Shown here in pieces: positions 8,277 to 18,284 of a stretch of 64,000 bases of DNA. The notes below the pieces were generated by a model. That model was not told where the DNA came from. It ran no database searches and was given only the letters and a program-made list of their open reading frames with translations. The position numbers and the translations under genes were made by a program. Where the stretch lies: positions 62,001-126,000 of the forward strand of contig NZ_BSSM01000004.1 in the NCBI RefSeq assembly GCF_030269125.1. Direction: 5' to 3'. How positions within the stretch are numbered: the first letter of the stretch is position 1; every line of letters begins with the position of its first letter. The stretch comes from Streptomyces hygroscopicus subsp. hygroscopicus. Lineage in GTDB: Bacteria > Actinomycetota > Actinomycetes > Streptomycetales > Streptomycetaceae.

Positions 8277-9413
8277 TCAGCCCGCCCCCTCCACCCCCTC
8301 GGCCGCGACCAGCCACGCCCGGCACAACCACCAGGCGTTCAGGGCCCCGAACGTGTCGTACGGATCGATCCCGGTGACCTCCGCGAACCGCTGTACCCGG
8401 TTCCGCACGGTGTTCGGATGGACGAACAACCGCTCCGCCGCCGCTGCCACCTCCCGCCCGGCCTCCAGCCAGGCGCGAACGGCCAGCGCGACCGGCTCGG
8501 CGTGGGAGCCGAGGGCGGCCCACGCGGGGCGGTGGCGTTCCGTCAGCACGGCGGACAGGTCGGCCCGGTCGGCCACCGCGGCGAGCACCGCGACGTCCGC
8601 GACGTGCACCACCCCCGTCCGCCCCGTCGACTCCGCGGCCGTCAGGGCGCAGAGGGCCAGTCGTCGCGCGGCGCCGAGTTCCTCCGGTTCGGCCGGCCCG
8701 GCGAGCCCCGCGGCGACACCGGCCCGCGTGCCCGGTGCCTGGGGGAGCACACCGACCAGCAGCCCGTCGAGGTGCCCGGTGAGCCCCTGCGGGCGATCCC
8801 GCAGGGCCTGCTCCAGCCCCGCGTCGCCCGGCCGGGCGACCAGCACCCACAGGCCCCCGGTCACGGGCAGCCCCGCCTCGGCCGCGGCCAGCGCGGCCGC
8901 CGAGCCGCCTTCCAGCAGTCGGCGCAGGATCGTCAGGTTCCGGTCGTCCGCCTCGCGCCGGCCGGTGTCGGCGGCGCGATGGGCCCTGATCAGCCGGGCG
9001 CGCACCGCCTCGGCCCAGTCGTCGTACAGTTCGCGCACGTCCAGCAGCAGACGGGCCTCGATCCCCGCCTCGGCGGCCGCCTCCCGGGCCCGTGACCAGA
9101 TGGCGCGCTCCGAGACGTGGATGGCGCCGAGCACCGCCTCGATGGGCACGCCCTGCCGGGCGCGCGTGTCACCGAGTTCCGCCACGAAGGACAGCTCGGC
9201 CTCCGTGGGGCCCCGTCCGGCGGCCAGCGCACGGGTGGCCGCCGCCAGCAGGGCCCGGGTGTGCCCGGCGATGTCGGCGGGCGCGAGCCCCGCGACCTCG
9301 CGCACGGTCGTGCGGACGCCGGTGACCACGGACGGCAGGAGGTCGTCCTCGCCGACCACCCGCTCGATCAGGTCGACCACGCTGTCCCAGCCCTCCTGCC
9401 GCATGCGCGGCAT
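8277..9413 (-). CDS. PucR/CdaR-family transcriptional regulator
   Basis: 378 residues. The N-terminal two thirds resemble the RsbRD-like/GGDEF-like sensory region of PucR proteins (FVAELGDTRARQGVPIEAVLGA...). The C-terminus has the family helix-turn-helix: VAAAAERLFVHPNTVRNRVQR then FAEVTGIDPYDTF. ATG 9413 (MPRMRQEGWDSV) was chosen because an upstream in-frame extension of 33 residues is unconserved and would cover the promoter region. It is divergent from the monooxygenase-SDR-transporter operon, the likely target. PucR proteins usually act as activators on neighbouring catabolic genes. Confidence 0.85.
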   Translation of the reverse strand: MPRMRQEGWDSVVDLIERVVGEDDLLPSVVTGVRTTVREVAGLAPADIAGHTRALLAAATRALAAGRGPTEAELSFVAELGDTRARQGVPIEAVLGAIHVSERAIWSRAREAAAEAGIEARLLLDVRELYDDWAEAVRARLIRAHRAADTGRREADDRNLTILRRLLEGGSAAALAAAEAGLPVTGGLWVLVARPGDAGLEQALRDRPQGLTGHLDGLLVGVLPQAPGTRAGVAAGLAGPAEPEELGAARRLALCALTAAESTGRTGVVHVADVAVLAAVADRADLSAVLTERHRPAWAALGSHAEPVALAVRAWLEAGREVAAAAERLFVHPNTVRNRVQRFAEVTGIDPYDTFGALNAWWLCRAWLVAAEGVEGAG

Positions 9414-9424
9414 GCTCGCACCGG

Positions 9425-9440
9425 TTGTGGCACGGCACAA
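9425..9440. promoter_or_regulatory. Short inverted repeat in the PucR-monooxygenase gap
   Basis: TTGTG-GCACGG-CACAA, 5-bp arms, 12 bp upstream of the PucR start and about 140 bp upstream of the monooxygenase start. The 165-bp divergent gap must hold both promoters. The dyad is a candidate PucR site, but it is short enough to occur by chance. Confidence 0.35.
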
Positions 9441-9578
9441 GTCAGTGGCCGAATCACGTGGTGCGGGACATGTTCGGGCGCGGTGATCGGACCTACGGTT
9501 GGCCGCAGTCACAACGCGGCGGCCGCGGGGTCGTCACACGACCCGGCCGGCCCGCGCCCCGCCCCGAGGAGATCCGCC

Positions 9579-10928
9579 ATGCCCCCTTCCCACCGGGTCG
9601 CCGTGATCGGCGCCGGTGCGGCCGGCCTCGCCGCCACCAAGGCCCTGCTCGACGCGGGAGTCGGCGTCGTCACCTACGAGCAGGGCGACCGGCCCGGTGG
9701 TCTGTGGGCGCGCGACAACGCGAGCGGACTGTCCCCGGCGTACCCCTCGCTGCACCTCAACACCAGCAAGGGCCGCACCGAGTTCGCCGACTTCCCGATG
9801 CCACGGCAGTGGCCGGACTATCCGTCGGCCGACCTCGTGGCCGGCTACCTCGCCCACTACAGCGCGGAGTTCGGCCTCACCGGGCACATCCGCTTCCGTA
9901 CGGCGGTCGCGTCCGTCGAGCGCGCCGAGGACGGCTGGACGGTCACGACCGGCTCCGGGGAGAAGGACCGGTACGACGCGGTCGTCGTCGCCAACGGCCA
10001 CAACTGGCAGCCCCGTTGGCCCGAACCGGCGTACCCGGGAAGCTTCGACGGCAGTCAGACGCACGCCCACGACTACCGCGGCCCCGACGCCTTCCGGGAC
10101 CGGCGGGTGCTCGTCGTCGGCATGGGCAACTCCGCGATGGACATCGCCGTCGACGCCTCCAACGTCGCCCGCGGACCCGTCCTGCTGTCGGCCCGCCGCG
10201 GTGTCCACATCGTCCCCAAGTACCTCTTCGGGCGGCCCTCCGACGCCACCGGCGGCGCCCTCGCGGCGCTGCCGTGGCGAGTGCGCCAGCGCGTCGCCGG
10301 GACCATGCTGCGGCTGGCCGTCGGAACCCCGCAGCGCTACGGCCTGCCCGCGCCCGAGGGCGGCCTGTTCCAGAACCACCCCACGATCAGCGACACCATC
10401 CTGCACCGCCTCACCCATGGCGAGGTCGCCGCCCGGCCCGGGATCGAGCGACTGGCCGGGGACACGGTCGTCTTCACCGACGGCCGCTCGGAACCGGTCG
10501 ACGTGATCGTGTGGGCCACCGGCTACCGCGTCCACATCCCCTTCCTGTCCGCCCGCTGGGTGGGTGACGATCCGGAGCGACTCCCGCTGTACCAAAGGGT
10601 GTTCCACCTGGAGGACCCGAGCCTCGCCTTCGTCGGGCTGATGCAGTCCACGGGTGCGGCGCTCCCTGTGGTGGAGGCCCAGGCCAAGCTGGCCGCCGCC
10701 TGGTTCTCCGGCGGCTACGCGCTGCCCGCGCCCCAGGAGCAGCGGCGTGCCGTCGACCGCGCGCTGCGCGCCGCGGTCGCCCGCTGGGGCGACCGGCGCC
10801 CGCAGATGCGCATCGACTTCGACCGGTATCTCGTCGGCGTGGCCCGCGAGATCGCGGCCGGACGCGCCCGACTGCGGCGCGGCGCCCGCCCGTTCACCGC
10901 ACCGGCCCCCGAAGGGAGCCCCGTATGA
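9579..10928 (+). CDS. Flavin-containing monooxygenase (FMO/BVMO-type NAD(P)-binding protein)
   Basis: 449 residues. VAVIGAGAAGLAATKAL at residues 7-23 is the FAD Rossmann motif; SFDGSQTHAHDYRG matches the FMO identifying sequence (FxGxxxHxxxY/F); VLVVGMGNSAMDIAVD is the second, NADPH-binding Rossmann motif; VIVWATGYRVHIPF is the ATG motif near the C-terminus. It should oxygenate a soft nucleophile or ketone with NADPH and O2. ATG 9579 has GAGGAG upstream. The stop overlaps the SDR start (ATGA), and the three genes FMO-SDR-transporter form a tightly coupled operon. Substrate is not predictable. Confidence 0.88.
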   Translation: MPPSHRVAVIGAGAAGLAATKALLDAGVGVVTYEQGDRPGGLWARDNASGLSPAYPSLHLNTSKGRTEFADFPMPRQWPDYPSADLVAGYLAHYSAEFGLTGHIRFRTAVASVERAEDGWTVTTGSGEKDRYDAVVVANGHNWQPRWPEPAYPGSFDGSQTHAHDYRGPDAFRDRRVLVVGMGNSAMDIAVDASNVARGPVLLSARRGVHIVPKYLFGRPSDATGGALAALPWRVRQRVAGTMLRLAVGTPQRYGLPAPEGGLFQNHPTISDTILHRLTHGEVAARPGIERLAGDTVVFTDGRSEPVDVIVWATGYRVHIPFLSARWVGDDPERLPLYQRVFHLEDPSLAFVGLMQSTGAALPVVEAQAKLAAAWFSGGYALPAPQEQRRAVDRALRAAVARWGDRRPQMRIDFDRYLVGVAREIAAGRARLRRGARPFTAPAPEGSPV

Positions 10929-11776
10929 AGGCAGCACCCATGACGCGAAGGGGCCTGCGCGACGCCCGGGGCCTGCGTGTCCTCGTCACCGGAGCCTCCG
11001 GCACCTTCGGCCGGGCCGTCTGCGCCCGCCTCGCCGGACTCGGCGCCCACGTCGTCGGGTTGGACCGGGCGCCCCGCCCGGACGACCCGGTGGAGGTGCT
11101 CGCCTGCGACATCACCGACGACGCGGGCACGGCGACCGCCGTGGCCGTCGCGATCGACCGGCTCGGCGGCCTCGACCTGCTCGTCAACAACGCCGGCGTC
11201 GGCGGCCCCGCCCCGGCCGAACTCCCGCCCGGGGCCGAGGTGCGGCGCCAGTTGGACATCAACCTGCTCGGCGCCTGGCGGGTGACCGCCGCGTGCGTGG
11301 CCGCCCTGGTGGCCTCCCGCGGCCGGATCGTCATGGTCTCCTCACGCATGGCCGCCCTGCAACTGCCCCTGGCCGCCGCCTACGGCGCCTCCAAGCGGGC
11401 GCTGGTCGCCTACGCCGACGCGCTGCGCCTCGAACTCGGCACCCACGTCGGCGTGACCTGCGTGTACCCGTCGGCGGTACGCAGCCCCATCCACGACTCG
11501 ACCGCCGAGGCCGGACTCTCCCTGGACGGCATGAGCAGCTACGAGCCGCTGGAGGGCGTGGTCGACACCGTGCTCCGCGCCGCCCTGGGCCGCCGGGTGC
11601 GTCGAGACCTGTCCACCACCCGCCGCGGGGCCGTCGAGTTCTTCCTGGCCCGCCATCTGCCCTCCCTCACCGACCGGATCGTCGCCCGCGCCCTCGCAGG
11701 CCGGGCGCGCTCCGGCGCCTTCGAGGGCGCGGAGATGGCCGCCGGCGTCGTCAGACGCCACACGGAGGCACCGTGA
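10925..11776 (+). CDS. Short-chain dehydrogenase/reductase
   Basis: 283 residues of classical SDR: VLVTGASGTFGRAV (TGxxxGxG), ACDITDD, LVNNAGVGG (NNAG), VMVSSRMAA (catalytic Ser) and YGASKRAL (YxxxK). It has a longer than usual C-terminus ending in Arg/His-rich sequence. Start overlaps the monooxygenase stop (ATGA) and its stop overlaps the transporter start (GTGA). In context it probably oxidises or reduces the substrate or product of the monooxygenase; this is inference. Confidence 0.9.
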   Translation: MKAAPMTRRGLRDARGLRVLVTGASGTFGRAVCARLAGLGAHVVGLDRAPRPDDPVEVLACDITDDAGTATAVAVAIDRLGGLDLLVNNAGVGGPAPAELPPGAEVRRQLDINLLGAWRVTAACVAALVASRGRIVMVSSRMAALQLPLAAAYGASKRALVAYADALRLELGTHVGVTCVYPSAVRSPIHDSTAEAGLSLDGMSSYEPLEGVVDTVLRAALGRRVRRDLSTTRRGAVEFFLARHLPSLTDRIVARALAGRARSGAFEGAEMAAGVVRRHTEAP

Positions 11777-13119
11777 CCGCGGTGACCCGTACGACGGGGG
11801 AGCCCGCCGCCTCGATCCGCCCCCGGGCCGCCGACCTCACCCTCTACGCGGCCGGCTCCGTCGGCATGGGCGTGTGGGTCACCGTCCCCGGCCTGCTGCT
11901 CCTCTACTTCCTCACCCGGACCCTCGGCGTCCCCGCCTTCCTCGCCGGTACGACCCTGCTGCTGCCGAAGATCGTCGACGTCGTCGTCCACCCCCTCCTC
12001 GGCTCCCTGACGGACCGCCAGGCGCGCCGCAGCGGGCACCGGCGCGGCCTGCTCCGCGTGGGGCTGTGGCTGACGGCGGCATGGATCGCCCTGTTCTCCG
12101 TCCCCGCGGGCCTGTCCGGAACACCGGCCGCGCTGTGGGTCGGCTGCTGCTGCGTCGCCGGGAACCTGCTGTTCGCCTGCTTCCAGGTGCCGTATCTGAC
12201 GACGCCGTCCGACCTGCGCATCGGCTACCACGAACGCACCCGCGTCTTCATGTTCCGGATGGTCTTCCTCACCCTGGGACTGCTCGTCGCGGGCGTCGCG
12301 GCACCGGCTCTGGTCGGTTCGGGAGGCCGCGGAGCCTATGCCCGGATGGCGCTGCTGCTGGCCGGGCTCCTGGTGGTCTCGCAACTGGTCGCCCTCACGG
12401 GCGTGCGCGGGCTGACCGACCGATGCGGATTCCGGTCCCCGGACGAGCGCGCCCACTCCGCCCGCGACGACATCAGGACCGCCTGGCGCGACCGCGACTT
12501 CCGGGCGCTGGCGCTGTCGTACCTGTGCACCGGGACCACCACACACCTCTTCCTGGCCGCCGTGCCCTTCTACACCGAGTACGTCCTGCGCGACCGCGGC
12601 CTGACCGCCGTGCTGATGGGCGCCTTCCTGATCCCCGCGACCGTCGCCGGTCCCGGCTGGCTGCGCGCGTCGAGGCGCATCGGCAAGCAGAACGGACTCC
12701 TTCTCTCCCAGACCGTCTTCGCCGCCGGCTCCCTCGCGCTGGTGGCCGGCGGACGGCTCGGCGCGGCCGGGTCCGCCGTCCTGGTGGCGGCCATGGGCAC
12801 CGCCTTCGCCGGGCTCCAGCTGTTCGCCTTCTCGATGGTCCCGGACGCGGTGGCCGCGGCCGGGACCCGCGGCTCCGCCCGCGCGGGCGCCTACACCGGG
12901 GTGTGGACCGCCACCGAGGCGGCCGGGACCGCGCTCGGCCCCTACGTCTACTCCGCGGTGCTCGCCCTCGGTGGCTTCGTGTCCACCACCGAGGGCCGCG
13001 CCGTGCAGCAGTCCCACGCCGCGCACGTCGGAGTGCTGCTGGGTGTCACGGTGGTCCCGGCCGCGTTCATGGCGGTGGCGACGGCGTTCCAGCGCCGGTG
13101 CGGACTCGACCGCCGCTGA
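11773..13119 (+). CDS. MFS transporter, glycoside-pentoside-hexuronide (GPH) type
   Basis: 448 residues with about 12 hydrophobic segments. Early motifs fit the GPH/MelB-like branch: TLYAAGSVGMGVW in the first helix and LPKIVDVVVHPLLGSLTDRQ after it, where the Asp residues sit as in cation-coupled sugar symporters. The GTG start (11773) overlaps the SDR stop and has CGGAGG upstream. It likely imports or exports the molecule handled by the monooxygenase and SDR. The last 53 bp overlap the convergent STM4011-family gene. Confidence 0.85.
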   Translation: MTAVTRTTGEPAASIRPRAADLTLYAAGSVGMGVWVTVPGLLLLYFLTRTLGVPAFLAGTTLLLPKIVDVVVHPLLGSLTDRQARRSGHRRGLLRVGLWLTAAWIALFSVPAGLSGTPAALWVGCCCVAGNLLFACFQVPYLTTPSDLRIGYHERTRVFMFRMVFLTLGLLVAGVAAPALVGSGGRGAYARMALLLAGLLVVSQLVALTGVRGLTDRCGFRSPDERAHSARDDIRTAWRDRDFRALALSYLCTGTTTHLFLAAVPFYTEYVLRDRGLTAVLMGAFLIPATVAGPGWLRASRRIGKQNGLLLSQTVFAAGSLALVAGGRLGAAGSAVLVAAMGTAFAGLQLFAFSMVPDAVAAAGTRGSARAGAYTGVWTATEAAGTALGPYVYSAVLALGGFVSTTEGRAVQQSHAAHVGVLLGVTVVPAAFMAVATAFQRRCGLDRR

Positions 13120-13978
13120 CCTGCTCCCGGCGGGGGGCCGAGGCCGGAATCCGCTCCAGCACCCCGCCCGCGAACACGTCGTACAGCGGCAGCGTCTCCA
13201 GATGGACGTAGCCGATGTGGCAGTCGCAGACCGCGAGCGGACAGACCCGGGGCCGCAGGGCCCGCCGGTAGGAGCCGTCGTAGAGGTTGCCCAGCTCCGC
13301 GCGGACGAAGTGGCAGCGGCGCACCGTGCCCTCGCCGTCCACCGAGACGACCGACTCGCCCGTACGGCAGGGCAGGCCCGCGCTGCGGTGCGGACGGCGG
13401 CTGTACGGGAAGAGCGGGTCCAGCGCGGTCCACCGATCGGCCTCCGCGTCGGTGTAGGTGTGCCCCTCGGCGGCGTTGACCCACAGGTAGACCCGCTCGG
13501 GCAGGTCGGCGCGCAGCCGACGGGCGTGCTCCAGGTGCTCGGGCAGGCCGACCACTCCGACGCTGTACCGCACACCTCGGGCGGCCAGACCGCGGCACTT
13601 GGCGAGGAAGCGGTCGTACGGCGTCTGCCCCGGATGGTAGGTGCACCACAGCGCGAGGGTGTCCAGGTCGGCCGCCTCCAGCCAGTCGGTGCGGCAGCTG
13701 AGGTTGGTCTGGATCGCCACCCGCCGGACGTGCGGCAACCGGCTCAGTTCCACGAGCGCACGCCGGTACCAGGAACGCACCAGGCCCTCGCCCCACGGCG
13801 TGAACAGCAGCGACAGCCGATCGCCCTCCTGTGCCGCCGCCCAGCCGGCGAAGCGCTCCAGGGCGGCCCGGTCGGCGGCCAGTTGGTCACGGCTGTCCCG
13901 CCGCTTGGCGAAGGGGCAGTACGGGCAGTCGTAGTCGCACGACGCCAGCGGGCCCCGGTAGAGAATCGTCAGGTCCAT
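13067..13978 (-). CDS. STM4011 family radical SAM protein
   Basis: 303 residues. SCDYDCPYCPF (C14-x3-C18-x2-C21) is the radical SAM 4Fe-4S motif. The C-terminal part has further cysteines (GLPC, RRCHF, RPRVCPLAVCDC) that look like a SPASM-type auxiliary cluster region. Gene order with the next five genes reproduces the Salmonella STM4011-STM4015 set after which these families are named; none has a known reaction. It is the last gene of the operon, 10 bp after the STM4012-type gene, and its 3' end overlaps the convergent transporter by 53 bp. The Pro/Gly-rich tail may be dispensable. Confidence 0.85.
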   Translation of the reverse strand: MDLTILYRGPLASCDYDCPYCPFAKRRDSRDQLAADRAALERFAGWAAAQEGDRLSLLFTPWGEGLVRSWYRRALVELSRLPHVRRVAIQTNLSCRTDWLEAADLDTLALWCTYHPGQTPYDRFLAKCRGLAARGVRYSVGVVGLPEHLEHARRLRADLPERVYLWVNAAEGHTYTDAEADRWTALDPLFPYSRRPHRSAGLPCRTGESVVSVDGEGTVRRCHFVRAELGNLYDGSYRRALRPRVCPLAVCDCHIGYVHLETLPLYDVFAGGVLERIPASAPRREQVSGGRVRTGAGTPSPPP

Positions 13979-13988
13979 GCGCGCCCCG

Positions 13989-15343
13989 TCACTTCGGCTC
14001 GTACGCGGCCATGCGCGCGCGTACGGCGGCGGAGAACAACGCGGGGCCCACCGCGTCCGAGTGCGCCAGCCCCTCGGGGCTCAGCCGCAGCAGCTCCGGG
14101 CCCGCGGTGTCGTCCAGCCAGCCCCGGTCGCCGAACCGCGCCAGCTCGGCGGCGAAGTCGTCGCCCGGCAGGCTGCCGAACCGGGTCCGGTAGCCGGCCA
14201 CCGGCATGCCCTCGGCCTGGAGCAGCGACTGCAGCAGATGGCGGCGCCGCGCCTCGTCCCCGGTCATCTCCCAGCCGAAGTCCGCGTGCCGGAAACCGTC
14301 GGCGGAGCGGGCGGCGTACGCGTCGATGATCCCGCGTATGCGGTGCATGTCCACCGCGTAGTCGAACGAGTAGTGCAACCGGGAGGTGTACGACCGCGCG
14401 CCGCAGCCGAGACCGACCATGCCGTCCGTCTGGCACGCGTAGTCGCCCGCGCCGGTGTCCGGGGCGTCCGCGCGGCGGAACATCCGCATCGACACCTGCT
14501 CGTAGCCGTGCGCGCGCAGATGGTCCCGGCCGTGGCGGTACAGCCGCAGCCGCTGCTCGTCCCACTCGGCCTCGCCGGACACCACGGGCTCGCGCCGTCG
14601 GCCGAGACCCGTGAGCGGTCGCACGTAGAGGGGGTAGAGGTACAGCTCCTCCGGCCGCCACGCGAGGGCCGCGTCCAGGGAACGGGTGAAGGACTCCTCG
14701 GTCTGTCCGTCGATCCCGTAGATCAGATCGATGTTCAGCACGGGGATGCCCGCGTCGCGGACCCGGGCGAGGGCCGCCTCCACGTCCGCCCGCCGCTGCG
14801 GTCGAACGGCGGTGCGCGCCTCGGCGTCGACGAAGCTCTGCACACCCAGGCTCAGCCGGGTGGTGCCCCGGTCGGCCAGCACCGCCAGCCGGTCGGCGGT
14901 CGCCGTGGCGGGCGAGGCCTCCACCGACAACGGGACCGCGGCGAGATCGGCGCCCAGCCCCCGCTCGGCCAGATCGCACAGCCGCTCCAGCTCCGCCGCC
15001 TCCAGGAACGTCGGAGTGCCGCCGCCGAAGGCCGCGTTGGCGAACCGCGCTCCCTCGCCCAACGCCTCGCGCACCGCCGACGCCTGCCGTTCCAGCGCGT
15101 CCAGATAGGCACCGGTCAGGCCGTCCGGCGCGCCGATCCGCGTGAAGAGGTTGCAGAAGCCGCAGCGCACCTCGCAGAAGGGGATGTGGAAGTAGAGCGA
15201 GAGCGCGCCCTTCGGCTCGTCCGCCCACAGGGCGCGCAGCGACGCCTGCTCGCGGGCCAGCGGGCGGTAGGCCGTCTTGTGCGGATAGGCGTAGACGTAC
15301 TGCTGGTACGGGCGGACGGCGGTGGCCGTCGCGGCGTTGCCGG

Positions 15344-15347
<4 letters not shown>
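13989..15347 (-). CDS. STM4012 family radical SAM protein (HemN-like)
   Basis: 452 residues. YFHIPFCEVRCGFCNLF carries the C-x3-C-x2-C cluster motif with the HemN-type HIPFC context; FGGGTPTFL, SVEASP and LSLGVQSF are further HemN/coproporphyrinogen-dehydrogenase-like signatures. The remaining sequence (GCGARSYTS; a C-terminal HemN-like domain) is family specific. ATG 15347 overlaps the preceding stop (ATGA). The HemN fold covers true coproporphyrinogen dehydrogenases, heme chaperones and radical SAM methyltransferases. The conserved partners here argue against a simple heme-pathway role, which is inference. Confidence 0.87.
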
Positions 15348-16164
<817 letters not shown>

Positions 16165-16168
<4 letters not shown>

Positions 16169-17331
16169 CGGTGGTGCTCCTCGTGTTCCGGCTGCTGTTC
16201 GCCACACGCCGTCGGCCGTGCGACGGCGGGGGCCGCGGCGACCTGCGCGGCGTAGGTGTCCAGGTGCTCGGCGCCGCTGCCGGGCAGGCCGGTCAGGCGG
16301 GGGAGCAGATCCCCGAAGGCGTTCACCTCGCCGACGGCGAAGCGGCGCCAGCCGGTGGCCGGCAGGATGTCCACGCCGACGCACAGCGTGCCCGGGAAGC
16401 ACGCGGCCGCCCGCTCGGCCACCTCGACGACCTCGGCGAAGTCGCCGCCCGCGGCCCGGATAGCCTCGCGGGCCGCGTCCAGATCGCCCCGGGCACCGCC
16501 GAGATGCAGATTGGTCATGGGGTGCCGGCTGGTCCGTACGACGGCGTGCGTGGCGCGTCCCGCGACCACGACGACCCGCAGATCGGCCGCCCGGCCGCCC
16601 TGCATGGCCTTCGGCAGCCACCGCTCCACGTGGACCCCGTCCGGGACCAGGGCGTCGACCAGGGCGGCGACCTCGCGCTCCGACGTGTAGTCGCGCACCC
16701 GCAGCGAGTTGTACAGCCGCCCGTCGTCGCCCCGCTCCACGGAGGTCGTCGCCTTGACCCGGCCGGGACCCGCCACCGACAGCGCCAGGACACCGGAGGC
16801 CGACGAGCCGTGGGCGGGCTTCACGAACGCCCGCTGGAAACGAGCCTCCCCGAGGCGCCGCCGAACCCCGTCCCAGCCGTCGAACGGACCGGTCAGCGCC
16901 GGTGGGACCGGGACTCCCGCGGCGGCGAGCCGGGCATGGCAGCGCCGCTTGTCGAACATCACCGCGATCTCCTCCGGGTCCGCGCTCGTCACCGCGCCGG
17001 CACGACGCGCCGCTCGGCCCAGTTCCCGTACCAGGGAGGTGAAGCGGCGGTACCACAGCGCCGTGCCCTCGACCCGGGTCGGATCGTCGACGCCGCGCAG
17101 CAGCCGGTCGACCTCGGCGTCCTCGCCGGGGGAGTCGATCCGTACCCACTCGCCCCGCGCGAAGGCGTACCGGCCGCGCAGTACGTCCCGCCACGCGAGC
17201 ACGCGCGGTGCCGGGTGCCCCGCGGCGCGCACGGCGTCGGCGAACATGGTCGTCCGCCGGTTCTCCGGGTTGCCGACGACGGCGAACCGGACGCTCGCAC
17301 CGGACGCCGGGTCACTCGGAGACGGCGACAT
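16165..17331 (-). CDS. STM4014 family protein (ATP-grasp-like)
   Basis: 388 residues. N-terminal RFAVVGNPENRRTTMF looks like a pre-ATP-grasp lobe; MFDKRRCHARLAAAGVPVPPA, then FVKPAHGSSASGV and a later GVDILPATGWRRFAVGEVNAFGD with E and N metal ligands, follow ATP-grasp order (lysine for ATP, glycine-rich loop, then E..N). An amide or ester ligation on a peptide or small molecule is therefore plausible but unproven. The end carries a His/Glu-rich tail. The start overlaps the upstream LRR gene by 20 bp, in the same operon. Confidence 0.8.
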
Positions 17332-18277
17332 AACGCCACTCCTCGCCCCGCCACCGGTGCGGAGCGAGGCGCTCCGACAGGTCCACGTCGGTCCCGGCGG
17401 AGCCGATGGCCGCCTCGACCCGCTCGGCCATGGACTCGCCGAGGAAGTGGTGGTGCAGATCGAGCCGCTTGAGATGGGTCAGCGGCTGGCCGCGCAGCAA
17501 CGCCTCGGCACCGGCGTCGGTGAGGGTGCCCATCGACAGGCTCAGCGACTCCAGCTGGGCCACGACGGGCGCGGAGGCGACGGCCGCCGCGATCTCGTCC
17601 TGCAACTCGCTGTCCTGGAGGCCGAGGTGGCGCAAGGCCGGGAAACGGCCCCCGGACAGGATCGGCGCCAGGTCGGCCACCGTGGCATCACCGCCGTACG
17701 CCTCCACCCCGAGCCACAGCTCCAGCCGCTCCAGGGCGGGCAGTTCACAGGCACCGACCGCCCGCACCACCTGCCCCGGCAGGCCACCCGACTCGAACCG
17801 CAGTACACGCAGCGCGTCGTGCCGCACGGGGCGCAGGGAGAGGGCCTCCTCGCCGAGCCCCTGCGAGTCGCCGCCGCGCACGCCCAGCTCCTCCAGCAGG
17901 GGAAAGCCTTCCAGGACCGGGGTGATGTCGGTGAGCTGGAGCCAGGAGATCTCGCACTCCTCGCCGGTGACGTCGGCGAGGAACAGGGCGCGCAGCGCGG
18001 GGAAACGGGCGGCGTCGGCCAGGACCAGCTCCAGCACGGGACGCAGCTCGCCGTACTCGTCCTCCCACCAGGGCCCGATGACGAGGGCCCGCACGTCCGC
18101 GCTCGGCACGCGCTCCTTGAAGCTCTGCCACAGCTCGGGGAACGGGATGTCCCCGGCCTCGAAGCAGTCCAGCCGCCAGGCCACGTCGCCCGCGGCCGGA
18201 AGCGCCTCCTCTCCCGGCTCGGGCAGGGTGAGGACGGGCAGTCCGTGAAAAGTGTCGAAGTGATCGGCGAAGGTCAT
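17312..18277 (-). CDS. STM4015 family protein, leucine-rich-repeat-like (copy 1)
   Basis: 321 residues, acidic. The C-terminal two thirds show LRR-like periodicity: PALRALFLADV, PLLEELGVRGG, ALRVLRFESG, ALERLELWLG, PALRHLGLQDSEL, QLESLSLSMGTLTDAG, HLKRLDLHHHFL. The N-terminus (DHFDTFHGLPVL) is shared with the next gene. LRR proteins usually bind other proteins, so it may present or recognise a partner for the radical SAM and ATP-grasp enzymes. ATG 18277; 7 bp after the stop of copy 2. About half the residues match copy 2 by eye, indicating tandem duplication. Confidence 0.83.
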   Translation of the reverse strand: MTFADHFDTFHGLPVLTLPEPGEEALPAAGDVAWRLDCFEAGDIPFPELWQSFKERVPSADVRALVIGPWWEDEYGELRPVLELVLADAARFPALRALFLADVTGEECEISWLQLTDITPVLEGFPLLEELGVRGGDSQGLGEEALSLRPVRHDALRVLRFESGGLPGQVVRAVGACELPALERLELWLGVEAYGGDATVADLAPILSGGRFPALRHLGLQDSELQDEIAAAVASAPVVAQLESLSLSMGTLTDAGAEALLRGQPLTHLKRLDLHHHFLGESMAERVEAAIGSAGTDVDLSERLAPHRWRGEEWRYVAVSE

Positions 18278-18284
18278 GGCAGCC

